Source of the DNA: JAGVSZ01 sp963747775
GTDB lineage: Bacteria; Pseudomonadota; Gammaproteobacteria; Burkholderiales; SG8-39
Assembly (NCBI GenBank): GCA_963747775.1
Contig: CAVVGT010000014.1
Location: 186,001-250,000, forward strand
Length of the DNA: 64,000 nt
Reading direction: 5' to 3'
The notes under the pieces were generated by a model. It saw only the letters and a list, made by a program, of their open reading frames with translations, did not search any database and was not told where the DNA came from. Every line of letters starts with the position of its first letter. Within the stretch, counting starts at the first letter, position 1. A program made the position numbers and the translations under genes. Shown one piece after another: positions 56,974 to 64,000 of this stretch.

Positions 56974-57687
56974 CTAGCTGTCATGCCGGTCCGGCATGGC
57001 CGGCTCGGCATGGTGGGCCTGTACCCGGTCGCGCAGCTCCTCGAGGTGCGGGTCGCGCAGGCCGTGCGCGGCAAGCGCATCGACGGTATGGAAGAGGTAG
57101 TCCGCGGAGGAGCCGAGGTGGCCGCGCGCCGAGGCAAGGGCCTGCGCGATGACGTCGGACGCCAGCCGGCCGGCGTAGTTCGGGTGCGCGTGGTTCACGA
57201 CGAAGGTGAGCGCGCGCAGCTCCTCGACGCAGCGCCGGCCGCCTTCGCCCGGGGCCGTCTCGACTCGTGCCCAGCGGGGCGCGTACGACCCGACCACCAT
57301 CTCACGCCGCCAGAGCAGCTTCAGTTCCTCAAGGGCCTTGCCGGCGGGCAGACGGTAGGCGAGTCCACAGCATGCGCCCCCTTTGTCCAGACCGAGCACC
57401 AGGCCGGGGCGCTCCGGGCTGCCGCGCCCCATGATGGACCACAGGCAGAAGCGACGATGGAAACCGCGCAGCGTGGCCCGGCGACGCTCCTCATAGTGGA
57501 ACAGCGGATTCCAGATCAGCGAGCCGTAGCCGAACACCCACACATCCGCGTTTGGGCATGCGCCGGCGAGGACTCGGGCGATCGACGCTTCGAGCTCATC
57601 GTCGGAAAGAGGGCGCGGCCCGGTGGCGCACTCCGACCACAACCGGCGCATGCGGCCGGATTCGAGATCTTCGCGGGTGAGGGACAT
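56974..57687 (-). CDS. ChaC-like gamma-glutamylcyclotransferase, copy 1
   Basis: A cyclotransferase of about 237 residues that cleaves glutathione or gamma-glutamyl peptides to 5-oxoproline. The glycine-rich substrate loop VWVFGYGSLIWNP and the following GRGSPERPGLVLGLDKGGAC with the likely catalytic Glu match ChaC. The ATG at 57687 is chosen because the upstream extension to 57732 adds a basic, non-conserved tail. A related gene (57771-58574) lies directly upstream on the same strand. Confidence 0.86.
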   Translation of the reverse strand: MSLTREDLESGRMRRLWSECATGPRPLSDDELEASIARVLAGACPNADVWVFGYGSLIWNPLFHYEERRRATLRGFHRRFCLWSIMGRGSPERPGLVLGLDKGGACCGLAYRLPAGKALEELKLLWRREMVVGSYAPRWARVETAPGEGGRRCVEELRALTFVVNHAHPNYAGRLASDVIAQALASARGHLGSSADYLFHTVDALAAHGLRDPHLEELRDRVQAHHAEPAMPDRHDS

Positions 57688-57770
57688 GGGTCGGGGCCGG
57701 GTACAACGTGGCCAACGCGCATTGTCGCCCACCGTTGACCCCGTATGGGTCCCCGACCAGGGAATAGTGC

Positions 57771-58574
57771 TCAGAGCTGGAGATCGGCGCGCGGCCGGTG
57801 GGGCTCATCCTCGCCCAGTCGCGCGCGGATGAGCCCGTCCAGGTGCATCAGGTTCGGATCGCGGATCCCGATCGCGGCAAGGCCGTCGATGGTCTGGCGC
57901 AGGTAATCGATCCCGGTGCCGATCCTGCCGCGGGCATGGACGAGGCGCTCGACGATGACCTCGGCCGCCAGACGGCCGGTATATCCCGTACGCTCGCGGT
58001 GCACGACGAACGCCAGGGCGCGGAGAGTGCGCGCACCGTGGGTAACCAGCACCCAGCGCGGCGCGTACGAGCCGAGCAGCATCTCGCGGCGCCAGAGCAG
58101 GCGGAGCTCGGGCTCGGCGACGCGCTCCGGGATGCGGTAGGCCACGCCGGTGCAGCGCCCGCCGCGATCGAGCCCGAGCACCAAGCCCGGTTTCTCGGGC
58201 GTGCCCCGGTTCACGCGCGAGGAGAGGCAGAAGCTGCGATGCCAGCCGTGCGCGGTCGCGACGACCCGCTCGTCGAACTCGAGCACCGGGTTCCAGATCA
58301 GCGAGCCGTAGGCGAACAGCCAGACATCCGGCTGGCGGTGCGGCGCGGCGAGCGCTTCCTGCAGCGACGCCTCCAGCTCCGCTTCCGACAACAGCTCGCC
58401 CGCGAGCGGCGACTGCTCGAGCGCCTGGCGGAGCGCATTCTCGAGCAGGTCTTCGCGGCAGAGCTGCCGCTCCTGCGCCGCAGTGGTGCCGGTGCCGACG
58501 AAGGACTCGCCGCGCTCCACGGGCTCGCCCTCGGGCGGCGCGCGTGGGTCGTCGGGGCCTGAGGTCGATGCCAT
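57771..58574 (-). CDS. ChaC-like gamma-glutamylcyclotransferase, copy 2
   Basis: A 267-residue homologue of the next gene. VWLFAYGSLIWNP (Ala replaces the usual Gly) and NRGTPEKPGLVLGLDRGG carry the active-site features. An extra N-terminal 50 residues rich in Glu and Gly are absent from the usual family length. The two copies share long stretches (LLWRREM-GSYAPRW) but are clearly diverged, so the duplication is old. They are separated by 83 bp and are probably co-transcribed. Confidence 0.86.
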   Translation of the reverse strand: MASTSGPDDPRAPPEGEPVERGESFVGTGTTAAQERQLCREDLLENALRQALEQSPLAGELLSEAELEASLQEALAAPHRQPDVWLFAYGSLIWNPVLEFDERVVATAHGWHRSFCLSSRVNRGTPEKPGLVLGLDRGGRCTGVAYRIPERVAEPELRLLWRREMLLGSYAPRWVLVTHGARTLRALAFVVHRERTGYTGRLAAEVIVERLVHARGRIGTGIDYLRQTIDGLAAIGIRDPNLMHLDGLIRARLGEDEPHRPRADLQL

Positions 58575-58784
58575 TCAGTCGTTCGGCGAGCGTAGCAACT
58601 CCGTGCAATGGTACCCGCCATCCCGCCATGACATCCAACCTGCGTGCGTCGGGCGGCCACGACGCTCCGCGCGCGAAAACACGACGGTGCCGGGCCTCAA
58701 GCGGCCTTGCGGTGCGGCCTGGGGCTCGACACGAGGGCGATCGCCTGCGAGATGCGCCGCGCGCCATCGCGCAGGGCGGCGCCG

Positions 58785-58874
58785 GTCACGCCCGAGGCGA
58801 TGCGCGCGCAGGTCGAAGGGGAAATCGCCCGCTGGCGAGCACTCGTCGAGAGCCGGAAGATCGAGCGGCAGTAG
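58785..58874 (+). pseudogene. Remnant C terminus of a Bug/TctC receptor gene
   Basis: The last 29 codons of an otherwise missing gene: VTPEAMRAQVEGEIARWRAL followed by VESRKIERQ and TAG. This is the typical end of Bug-family receptors (TPEE-F-A-EIARW pattern). The roughly 200 bp before it carry no start, signal peptide or body of such a protein. It is a deletion relic 100 bp upstream of the molybdopterin enzyme gene, whose operon may once have included the receptor. Confidence 0.55.
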
Positions 58875-58974
58875 GCGCGGCCAAAGTCCGCGTTGCGCGC
58901 GCGGCGCGCGCCGGGTGACAATCGGCCGCCGTTGCGTGATTGCCACCTCCCTTTCCCCCGCTCCTCGGACACTC

Positions 58975-61254
58975 ATGGCCAAGTTCGCTCTCGGACAATC
59001 CGTCACCCGCTTCGAAGACGTCGCGCTCGTTCAAGGACGCGGCCGCTATGCCGACGACGTGCGACTCGCAAACGAGGCGCACGCATACATCTTGCGCTCG
59101 CCCCATGCGCACGCCGCGATCCGCCGGATCGACGCGACGGCGGCGCGCGAGGCGCCGGGCGTGCTCGCGGTGCTGACCGGCGCCGACGTGAAGGCCGACG
59201 GCCTCGGCGATATCCCATGCATGATTCCGGTGACCAATCCCGACGGCACGCCGCGCGGCGAGACGCCGCGGCCGCTCCTGGCTGCGGACCGCGTGCGGCA
59301 CGTCGGCGACCCGGTTGCGCTGATCGTCGCGGATACGCTCGGGCACGCGAAGGACGCCGCCGAGCTCGTCGAGGTCGACTACGACCCGCTGCCCGCAGTG
59401 GCCGATACCTTCGGCGCGACGCAGCCTGGCGCGGCGCTGGTCTGGCCCGACGTCAAGACCAACGTCTGCTTCGAGCTCGCGTACGGGGACGCGAAAGGGG
59501 TCGGCGCCGCGTTCGGGCATGCCGCGCGCGTGGTGAAGGTCGAGCTGGAGAACAATCGGCTGGTCGCAAACGCGCTCGAGCCGCGGGTGGCCGTTGCCGA
59601 CTACGACGCGGCCACCGACCGCTCGACGCTCTACACGCCGACCCAGGGCCCGCACGTCATCCACGGCCAGATCACCGACGCGATCCTCAAGCTCGACAAG
59701 GAGAAGCTGCGGGTCGTCTCCGGCAATGTCGGCGGCGGGTTCGGGATGAAGATCTTCCTGCATCCCGAGCAGCCGCTGGTGGTCTGGGCGTCGCGCAAGC
59801 TCAAGCGCGCGGTGCGCTGGACCGGCGAACGCAGCGAAACATTCGTGAGCGACGTCCAAGGGCGCGACAACCACTCGATCGCCGAGCTCGCGCTGGACGC
59901 GAATGCAGGGTTTCTCGGGCTGCGCGTGACGACGTACGCGAGCATGGGGGCATACCTCTCGAACTTCGGCCCGTTCATTCCGCAGCTCGCGCTGTTCGTC
60001 CTGTCGAGCGTCTACCGCATCCCGGCCATCACGCTGAACGTGAAAGGCGTGCTCACGAACACCGTGCCGGTGGATGCCTACCGCGGTGCCGGCCGGCCGG
60101 AGGGCATCTACCTCGTCGAGCGCGTGGTCGATGTCGCCGCGCGCGAGCTCGGGCTTGCGCCCGACGAGATCCGCCGGCGCAATTTCATAAATACTTTTCC
60201 GTACCAGACGCCGGTCGAGAGCGAGTACGACAGCGGCGACTTCGATGGAGCGATGCAACTCGCGATGCGCAAGGCCGACTGGGTGGGGTTCGCGGCGCGG
60301 CGGGCGGGCGCAGCGCAGCGCGGGCGCCTGCGCGGCATCGGGCTCGCGATGTACATCGAGCGCTGCGGCGGCGGCAACGGGGACACGATCACGCTCAAGG
60401 TCGGCGGCAACGGCAGGGCGACGGTGATCTCGGGGATGCAGGACAACGGCCAGGGGCACGTGACGAGCTTCAAGCAGGTGCTCTCCGAGAAACTCGGCAT
60501 CGATGCGGAAACGATCGAAGTCGTGCAGGGCGACACCGACATCGTGCCGAACGGCCTGACCGGCGGCAGCCGCTTCCTCGCGATCGGCGGCGTCGCGGCG
60601 ATCGCGGCGGCGGACGAGGCGGTCGCGAAAGGCCGGGAGACCGCGGCCAGCATGCTCGAGGCGGCGGCCGCGGACATCGAGTACCGCGACGGCACGTACT
60701 GGATCGCCGGGACTGACCGCGGCGTGTCGATCTTCGAGGTCGCGAAGAAAGCGGGCGGGCTTGTGGCGACGCACACGCGCAACCCGGAGAAATACACGTA
60801 TCCGAACGGCTGCCACATCGTCGAGGTCGAGGTCGATCCGGACACGGGTGCGACCGCGATCGAGCGCTACACCATCGTCGACGACTTCGGGCGCACGGTG
60901 AATCCGCTGCTCGCCGAAGGCCAGATCCACGGCGGGACGGTGCAGGGCGTCGGGCAGGCGCTGCTCGAGCACGCCTACTACGACCCGGAAAGCGGTCAGC
61001 TACTCGCCGGCTCGTTCATGGACTACGCGCTGCCGCGCGCCGACGACGTGCCGTCGTTCGACTGCGAGTTTCGCAACGTGCCCTGCACCGGCAACCCGCT
61101 CGGCGTGAAGGGCGCGGGCGAGGCAGGTGCGGTCGGTGCGCCGGCGGCGGTGGTGAACGCGGTGGTCGACGCGCTCCATGCCCGCACCGGGCTGAAGCAC
61201 ATCGACATGCCGACGACGCGCGAGAAAGTGTGGAGAGCGCTGCGCGGCGCGTGA
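58975..61254 (+). CDS. Xanthine-dehydrogenase-family molybdopterin-binding subunit
   Basis: A 759-residue large subunit of the xanthine/aldehyde/CO dehydrogenase superfamily. Mo-cofactor contacts include GNVGGGFGMKIFLHPE and VDAYRGAGRPEGIYLVER, and the catalytic Glu is near residue 716 in VKGAGEAGAVGAPAAVVN. The CO-dehydrogenase loop AYRCSFR is absent, so it is not a CO oxidiser; it would hydroxylate an N-heterocycle or oxidise an aldehyde. The usual FAD and 2Fe-2S subunit genes are not adjacent on either side. The ATG at 58975 fits the family start (MAKFALGQSVTRFEDVALVQ). Confidence 0.9.
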   Translation: MAKFALGQSVTRFEDVALVQGRGRYADDVRLANEAHAYILRSPHAHAAIRRIDATAAREAPGVLAVLTGADVKADGLGDIPCMIPVTNPDGTPRGETPRPLLAADRVRHVGDPVALIVADTLGHAKDAAELVEVDYDPLPAVADTFGATQPGAALVWPDVKTNVCFELAYGDAKGVGAAFGHAARVVKVELENNRLVANALEPRVAVADYDAATDRSTLYTPTQGPHVIHGQITDAILKLDKEKLRVVSGNVGGGFGMKIFLHPEQPLVVWASRKLKRAVRWTGERSETFVSDVQGRDNHSIAELALDANAGFLGLRVTTYASMGAYLSNFGPFIPQLALFVLSSVYRIPAITLNVKGVLTNTVPVDAYRGAGRPEGIYLVERVVDVAARELGLAPDEIRRRNFINTFPYQTPVESEYDSGDFDGAMQLAMRKADWVGFAARRAGAAQRGRLRGIGLAMYIERCGGGNGDTITLKVGGNGRATVISGMQDNGQGHVTSFKQVLSEKLGIDAETIEVVQGDTDIVPNGLTGGSRFLAIGGVAAIAAADEAVAKGRETAASMLEAAAADIEYRDGTYWIAGTDRGVSIFEVAKKAGGLVATHTRNPEKYTYPNGCHIVEVEVDPDTGATAIERYTIVDDFGRTVNPLLAEGQIHGGTVQGVGQALLEHAYYDPESGQLLAGSFMDYALPRADDVPSFDCEFRNVPCTGNPLGVKGAGEAGAVGAPAAVVNAVVDALHARTGLKHIDMPTTREKVWRALRGA

Positions 61255-61274
61255 TCGCCGCGACTCGGCTCGCG

Positions 61275-61694
61275 TCAGCCGCCGCGCCGCAGGACGAGAA
61301 ACGTTCCGCTTCCGCGCGCGATCCGCTCGCCCGCGTGGTAGACGAAGCAGTTGACGAACGCCATCTGCCGGCCCGGGCGCATGACGTCCACGCGGGCCTC
61401 GATCCAGTCGCCGACGCGCGCGTTGCCGGCAAAGTCCACCGAGAGGTTGGTCGTGACCAGCTGCCGCGGCGGATCGGTCACGAAGCGCGCGGCGTAGCCC
61501 ATCGCGAAGTCCACCAGCGTGCAGATCATGCCGCCGTGGACGATGCCGTGCGTGTTCAGGTGCTTCTGCGCGACGACCATTCCGACGTGAAACGCGTCGG
61601 GCTCGTTCTTCTTGTAGAGCGGACCGACGAGCGCGTGAAACGGGCTCATCGAGTCGAGCAGTTCGTACCCCGAAGGGACGGCGGATGCGGTCAA
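61275..61694 (-). CDS. PaaI-family hotdog thioesterase
   Basis: A 139-residue hotdog-fold acyl-CoA thioesterase. LNTHGIVHGGMICTLVDFAM is the family signature with the catalytic acid, and VTTNLSVDFAGNARVGDWIE follows. The start is a TTG at 61692-61694 that overlaps the HutD-like stop as TTGA, so it depends on translation of that gene. It is the third gene of the indolepyruvate oxidoreductase unit. It may hydrolyse arylacetyl-CoA made by the oxidoreductase (inference). Confidence 0.82.
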   Translation of the reverse strand: MTASAVPSGYELLDSMSPFHALVGPLYKKNEPDAFHVGMVVAQKHLNTHGIVHGGMICTLVDFAMGYAARFVTDPPRQLVTTNLSVDFAGNARVGDWIEARVDVMRPGRQMAFVNCFVYHAGERIARGSGTFLVLRRGG

Positions 61695-62302
61695 GCGCGC
61701 TCCGTATGCAGGCGCACCAGCGCGAGCCGCGCGGCGCCTTCTTCTGCCGGCGCAATCGCGATCTCGGCGGCGCCATCCTCGTCGACCAGGATCGAGTCGT
61801 CCGCCGCGAGCGTCGCCTTGCCCCATCGGCCCCAGGCCACGACTGGGCCGCGCGCGACGTAGACGAGCAGCGTCTCGCCCGCGGGCTTCGCGACCGACTG
61901 CGCCACGGCCATGTCGACAATTTCGAGGCGTGCACCGGCGCGTCCGCGGCGGGTCATCACGTTGAACACCTCGACGGGCCCATCCCGCAGAGCGCACTCG
62001 ACGTCCCACTCGCCGCGGAAGGCGAACGGCTCGAGGAGGGCATCGATCGGTTGGTCAAACGAAAGCCCTTCGTTGTCGCTGCGAATGCTCAGCGTAAGGC
62101 CGTTGCCGGTCACCAGCATGAACTGCCGGTCCAGCCCGGGGAAGCTGGAGAACGGCCCATCGGCGGCGATCTCGGGGCGGCTGACCTGCCAGTCGAACGT
62201 GTCGTAGCCCCGGCCCGCGGGAGACGCCGCGATTTGGCGCGCGATCCCGCGGCCATTCTTCCACGGGATCGCCTTGTAGTCGGAGCGCCGCAGGATCTTC
62301 AA
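61691..62302 (-). CDS. HutD/Ves family protein
   Basis: A 203-residue bicupin protein of the HutD/Ves family. YKAIPWKNGRGIARQIAASP, YDTFDWQVSRPEIAADGPFS and FPGLDRQFMLVTGNGLTL are the family hallmarks. HutD is linked to histidine utilisation, probably as a governor of flux, but the biochemistry is unclear. The TTG start at 62300-62302 overlaps the upstream stop as TTGA, and its own stop overlaps the thioesterase start the same way. No hut genes are in view. Confidence 0.85.
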   Translation of the reverse strand: MKILRRSDYKAIPWKNGRGIARQIAASPAGRGYDTFDWQVSRPEIAADGPFSSFPGLDRQFMLVTGNGLTLSIRSDNEGLSFDQPIDALLEPFAFRGEWDVECALRDGPVEVFNVMTRRGRAGARLEIVDMAVAQSVAKPAGETLLVYVARGPVVAWGRWGKATLAADDSILVDEDGAAEIAIAPAEEGAARLALVRLHTERA

Positions 62303-64000
62303 GCCGCCTTCGCCGGCGCGGACGCGGGCGAGCGGAACGAGGCGAGCAGCTCCGCTTCCTTGGCTTTCGCCGCCTTCAGATGGCGCAGCTTCACGTGTCC
62401 GTAGCCGCGGATTTCCTCGGGAACGCTGGCGATCGCGACAGCGGTTGCATGCCGGTCGCGGTCGAGCTTCGCGAGGAGCTCGTCGATCGTGCGCTCGTAG
62501 TCGGCGATCAGTTGCCGCTCCGTGCGGCGCTCGCCGGTCTTGCCGAACACGTCGAACGCGGTGCCGCGCAGGCCCTTCAACTTGGCAAGCAGCTTGAACG
62601 CGGGCAGCATCCAGGGCCCGAACTCGGACTTCTTCGCTTCGCCGCTGACCGGATCGGGCTTGTTGAGCAGCGGCGGCGCGAGGTGGAACTTCAGCTTGAA
62701 GTCGCCTTCGAACATCGCATTCACCGGCTGGAGAAACTCGGGTCGCGCGTACAGGCGCGCGACTTCGTACTCGTCCTTGTACGCCATCAACTTGAAGTAG
62801 TAGCGCGCGACCGCCTCCGCGAGCTTCGTGCCCAGACCTTGCCCCGTCTCGGCCGCGCGGACGCGGTCGACGAGCGCTCGGTAGCGCGCCGCGTACTTCG
62901 CGTCCTGGTATTCCGTGAGGAACTCGACCCGTCGGGTGATCGATTCGTCGAGCGTGCGCGCGAGCCGGCCCTCCAGCGGGATCACTGCCGACGGGACGGC
63001 ATGCTTCTCGACCGCGGCAGGATCGTGCGCGGCATAACGGCCCCAGAGGAAGCTCTTGCGATTGGCCTCGACCGCGACGCCGTTCAGTTCGACCGCGCGC
63101 AGAATCGCGTCCTCCGCCACCGGCACCAGGCCCTTCTGCCACGCATAGCCGAGCATGAACATGTTCGTGGCGATCGCATCGCCCATCAGCGCGGTCGCCA
63201 GTCGGGTGGCCTCGACGAACGTGGCGTTGCCCGCGCCGACGCCATCGACGATGGCGCGCTCCATCGCGCTTTGCGGAAACTGCCAGTCCGGCTTGTGGGT
63301 GAACTCTGCCGTGGGCGCGCACGCGCTGTTGACCGACGCGCGCGTGTGGCCCGCATGCATCTTGGATAACGCCTCGCCGCTCGCAGACACGACGAGGTCG
63401 CAGCCGATCACCGCCTCCGCGCCCCCGGCCGTGATGCGCGGCGCGTGCAGCTGCTCGGGATGCTGCGCGATCCGCACGTACGAGACGACCGCGCCGTTCT
63501 TCTGGGCGAGCCCGGTCTGGTCGAGGACGGTCACGCCCTTGCCTTCGAGGTGCGCCGCCATGCCGAGGATCTGCCCGATCGTGATGACGCCCGTGCCGCC
63601 GATGCCGGTGACGAGGATGTCGTGCGTGTCATCGAGATTCGGCAGCGCCGGCGCGGGCAGCGGCGGAATCTCGGTGTCCCGACCGCTCGCGATCCCCTTT
63701 CGCAGTGTGCCGCCCTCGACCGTCACGAAGCTCGGGCAGAACCCCTTGACGCACGAGTAGTCCTTGTTGCACGAGGATTGGTTGATCTGGCGCTTGCGTC
63801 CGAACTCGGTCTCGAGCGGCTCGACCGACACGCAGTTCGATTTTTCGCCGCAGTCCCCGCAGCCTTCGCACACCGCCTCGTTGATGAACGCGCGTTTCGC
63901 GGGATCGGGGAAGGTGCCGCGCTTGCGGCGGCGCCGCTTCTCCGCAGCGCACGTCTGATCGTAGATCAGCACCGACACGCCGGCGTGCTCGCGCAGTTCG
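62299..64000 (-). CDS. Indolepyruvate ferredoxin oxidoreductase family protein, C-terminal part
   Basis: The C-terminal ~567 residues of a fused 2-oxoacid:ferredoxin oxidoreductase of the indolepyruvate type; the gene continues past the window edge. It has a ferredoxin-like cluster region (VCEGCGDCGEKSNC, then SSCNKDYSCVKGFCPSF) followed by the gamma domain (ILVTGIGGTGVITIGQILGM) and a C-terminal extension. Full-length homologues are about 1150 residues, so roughly half is missing. It oxidatively decarboxylates aryl-pyruvates to aryl-acetyl-CoA with ferredoxin as acceptor. It leads a TTGA-coupled operon with HutD-like and thioesterase genes. Confidence 0.9.
   Translation of the reverse strand, partial: ELREHAGVSVLIYDQTCAAEKRRRRKRGTFPDPAKRAFINEAVCEGCGDCGEKSNCVSVEPLETEFGRKRQINQSSCNKDYSCVKGFCPSFVTVEGGTLRKGIASGRDTEIPPLPAPALPNLDDTHDILVTGIGGTGVITIGQILGMAAHLEGKGVTVLDQTGLAQKNGAVVSYVRIAQHPEQLHAPRITAGGAEAVIGCDLVVSASGEALSKMHAGHTRASVNSACAPTAEFTHKPDWQFPQSAMERAIVDGVGAGNATFVEATRLATALMGDAIATNMFMLGYAWQKGLVPVAEDAILRAVELNGVAVEANRKSFLWGRYAAHDPAAVEKHAVPSAVIPLEGRLARTLDESITRRVEFLTEYQDAKYAARYRALVDRVRAAETGQGLGTKLAEAVARYYFKLMAYKDEYEVARLYARPEFLQPVNAMFEGDFKLKFHLAPPLLNKPDPVSGEAKKSEFGPWMLPAFKLLAKLKGLRGTAFDVFGKTGERRTERQLIADYERTIDELLAKLDRDRHATAVAIASVPEEIRGYGHVKLRHLKAAKAKEAELLASFRSPASAPAKAA

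Noticed and set aside
58975..61254. Aerobic CO dehydrogenase large subunit
   Set aside because: The active-site loop AYRCSFR with the essential Cys is absent (AYRGAGRPEG instead) and no coxM/coxS genes are adjacent.
1..64000. tRNA, rRNA, integrase or prophage genes
   Set aside because: I looked for T-loop-like GTTCRANYC motifs with acceptor stems and for integrase or phage structural genes and found none that hold up.

Overview
The window is very GC-rich, densely coded DNA from a heterotrophic betaproteobacterium, most likely in or near Burkholderiales. Supporting signs are Bug/TctC-type solute receptors, a LysR regulator with a classic T-N11-A operator, a PaaY/crotonase catabolic set, an intracellular PHB depolymerase whose nucleophile is cysteine, and the family styles of the amino-acid catabolic enzymes. 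I see no rRNA, tRNA, CRISPR array, prophage or intact insertion sequence. The only mobile-DNA trace is a 216-bp MITE-like element at 7901-8116.

Layout. 0-9.6 kb holds an amidase truncated by the window edge, a Ser-less alpha/beta hydrolase, a small secreted HExxH protein, AEC and TSUP transporters, a methyltransferase/Bug-receptor pair divergent from a LysR gene, the MITE and a glycerophosphodiesterase. 9.6-18.4 kb holds a paaY / HpcH aldolase / enoyl-CoA hydratase run, two broken MFS genes, a broken secreted PHB-type esterase, a broken ThDP enzyme and an amidohydrolase. 18.4-31 kb holds fadD, an EamA exporter, an intracellular PHB depolymerase, a large VIT/VWA protein preceded by strong hairpins, a Tat-type exported deaminase and many small stress-type or unknown proteins. 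31-42 kb holds an SDR, a Bcr/CflA pump, an FAH-family hydrolase, an ABC binding protein, the fahA-hmgA pair, kup, a DUF1185-type gene and a second amidase. 42-51 kb is an amino-acid catabolic island: phhB, an arginase-ornithine aminotransferase fusion, putA, phhA, hppD, an Lrp/AsnC regulator and a MarR regulator. 51-64 kb holds a livKHMGF transporter, aroE, a NIPSNAP protein, two ChaC-type cyclotransferases, a xanthine-dehydrogenase-type large subunit without partners, and a TTGA-overlapped operon of an indolepyruvate ferredoxin oxidoreductase (running off the edge), a HutD-like protein and a thioesterase.

How the genes fit together. The central theme is amino-acid breakdown. Arginine would go to ornithine and then glutamate semialdehyde/P5C through one fused polypeptide, and the neighbouring PutA would oxidise P5C (and proline) to glutamate. 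Phenylalanine would go to tyrosine (PhhA with PhhB recycling the pterin), then through HPPD, HmgA and FahA to fumarate and acetoacetate; the aromatic aminotransferase and maleylacetoacetate isomerase are not in the window. hppD-phhA-putA look like one operon transcribed divergently from an lrp gene, with a dyad between them. Indolepyruvate ferredoxin oxidoreductase, the branched-chain amino-acid transporter and the amidases fit the same diet.

Data quality. About a dozen genes are broken by single-base frame changes, tightly clustered (roughly 12.4-16.3, 22.0-22.8, 36.2-38.8 and 51.6-54.9 kb), while long neighbouring genes are clean. Most breaks are repaired by removing one G or C, so I treat them mainly as probable sequence errors. 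Two lesions are different in kind: the in-frame amber codon in phhB, and the Ser-to-Ala change at the nucleophile position of the alpha/beta hydrolase.
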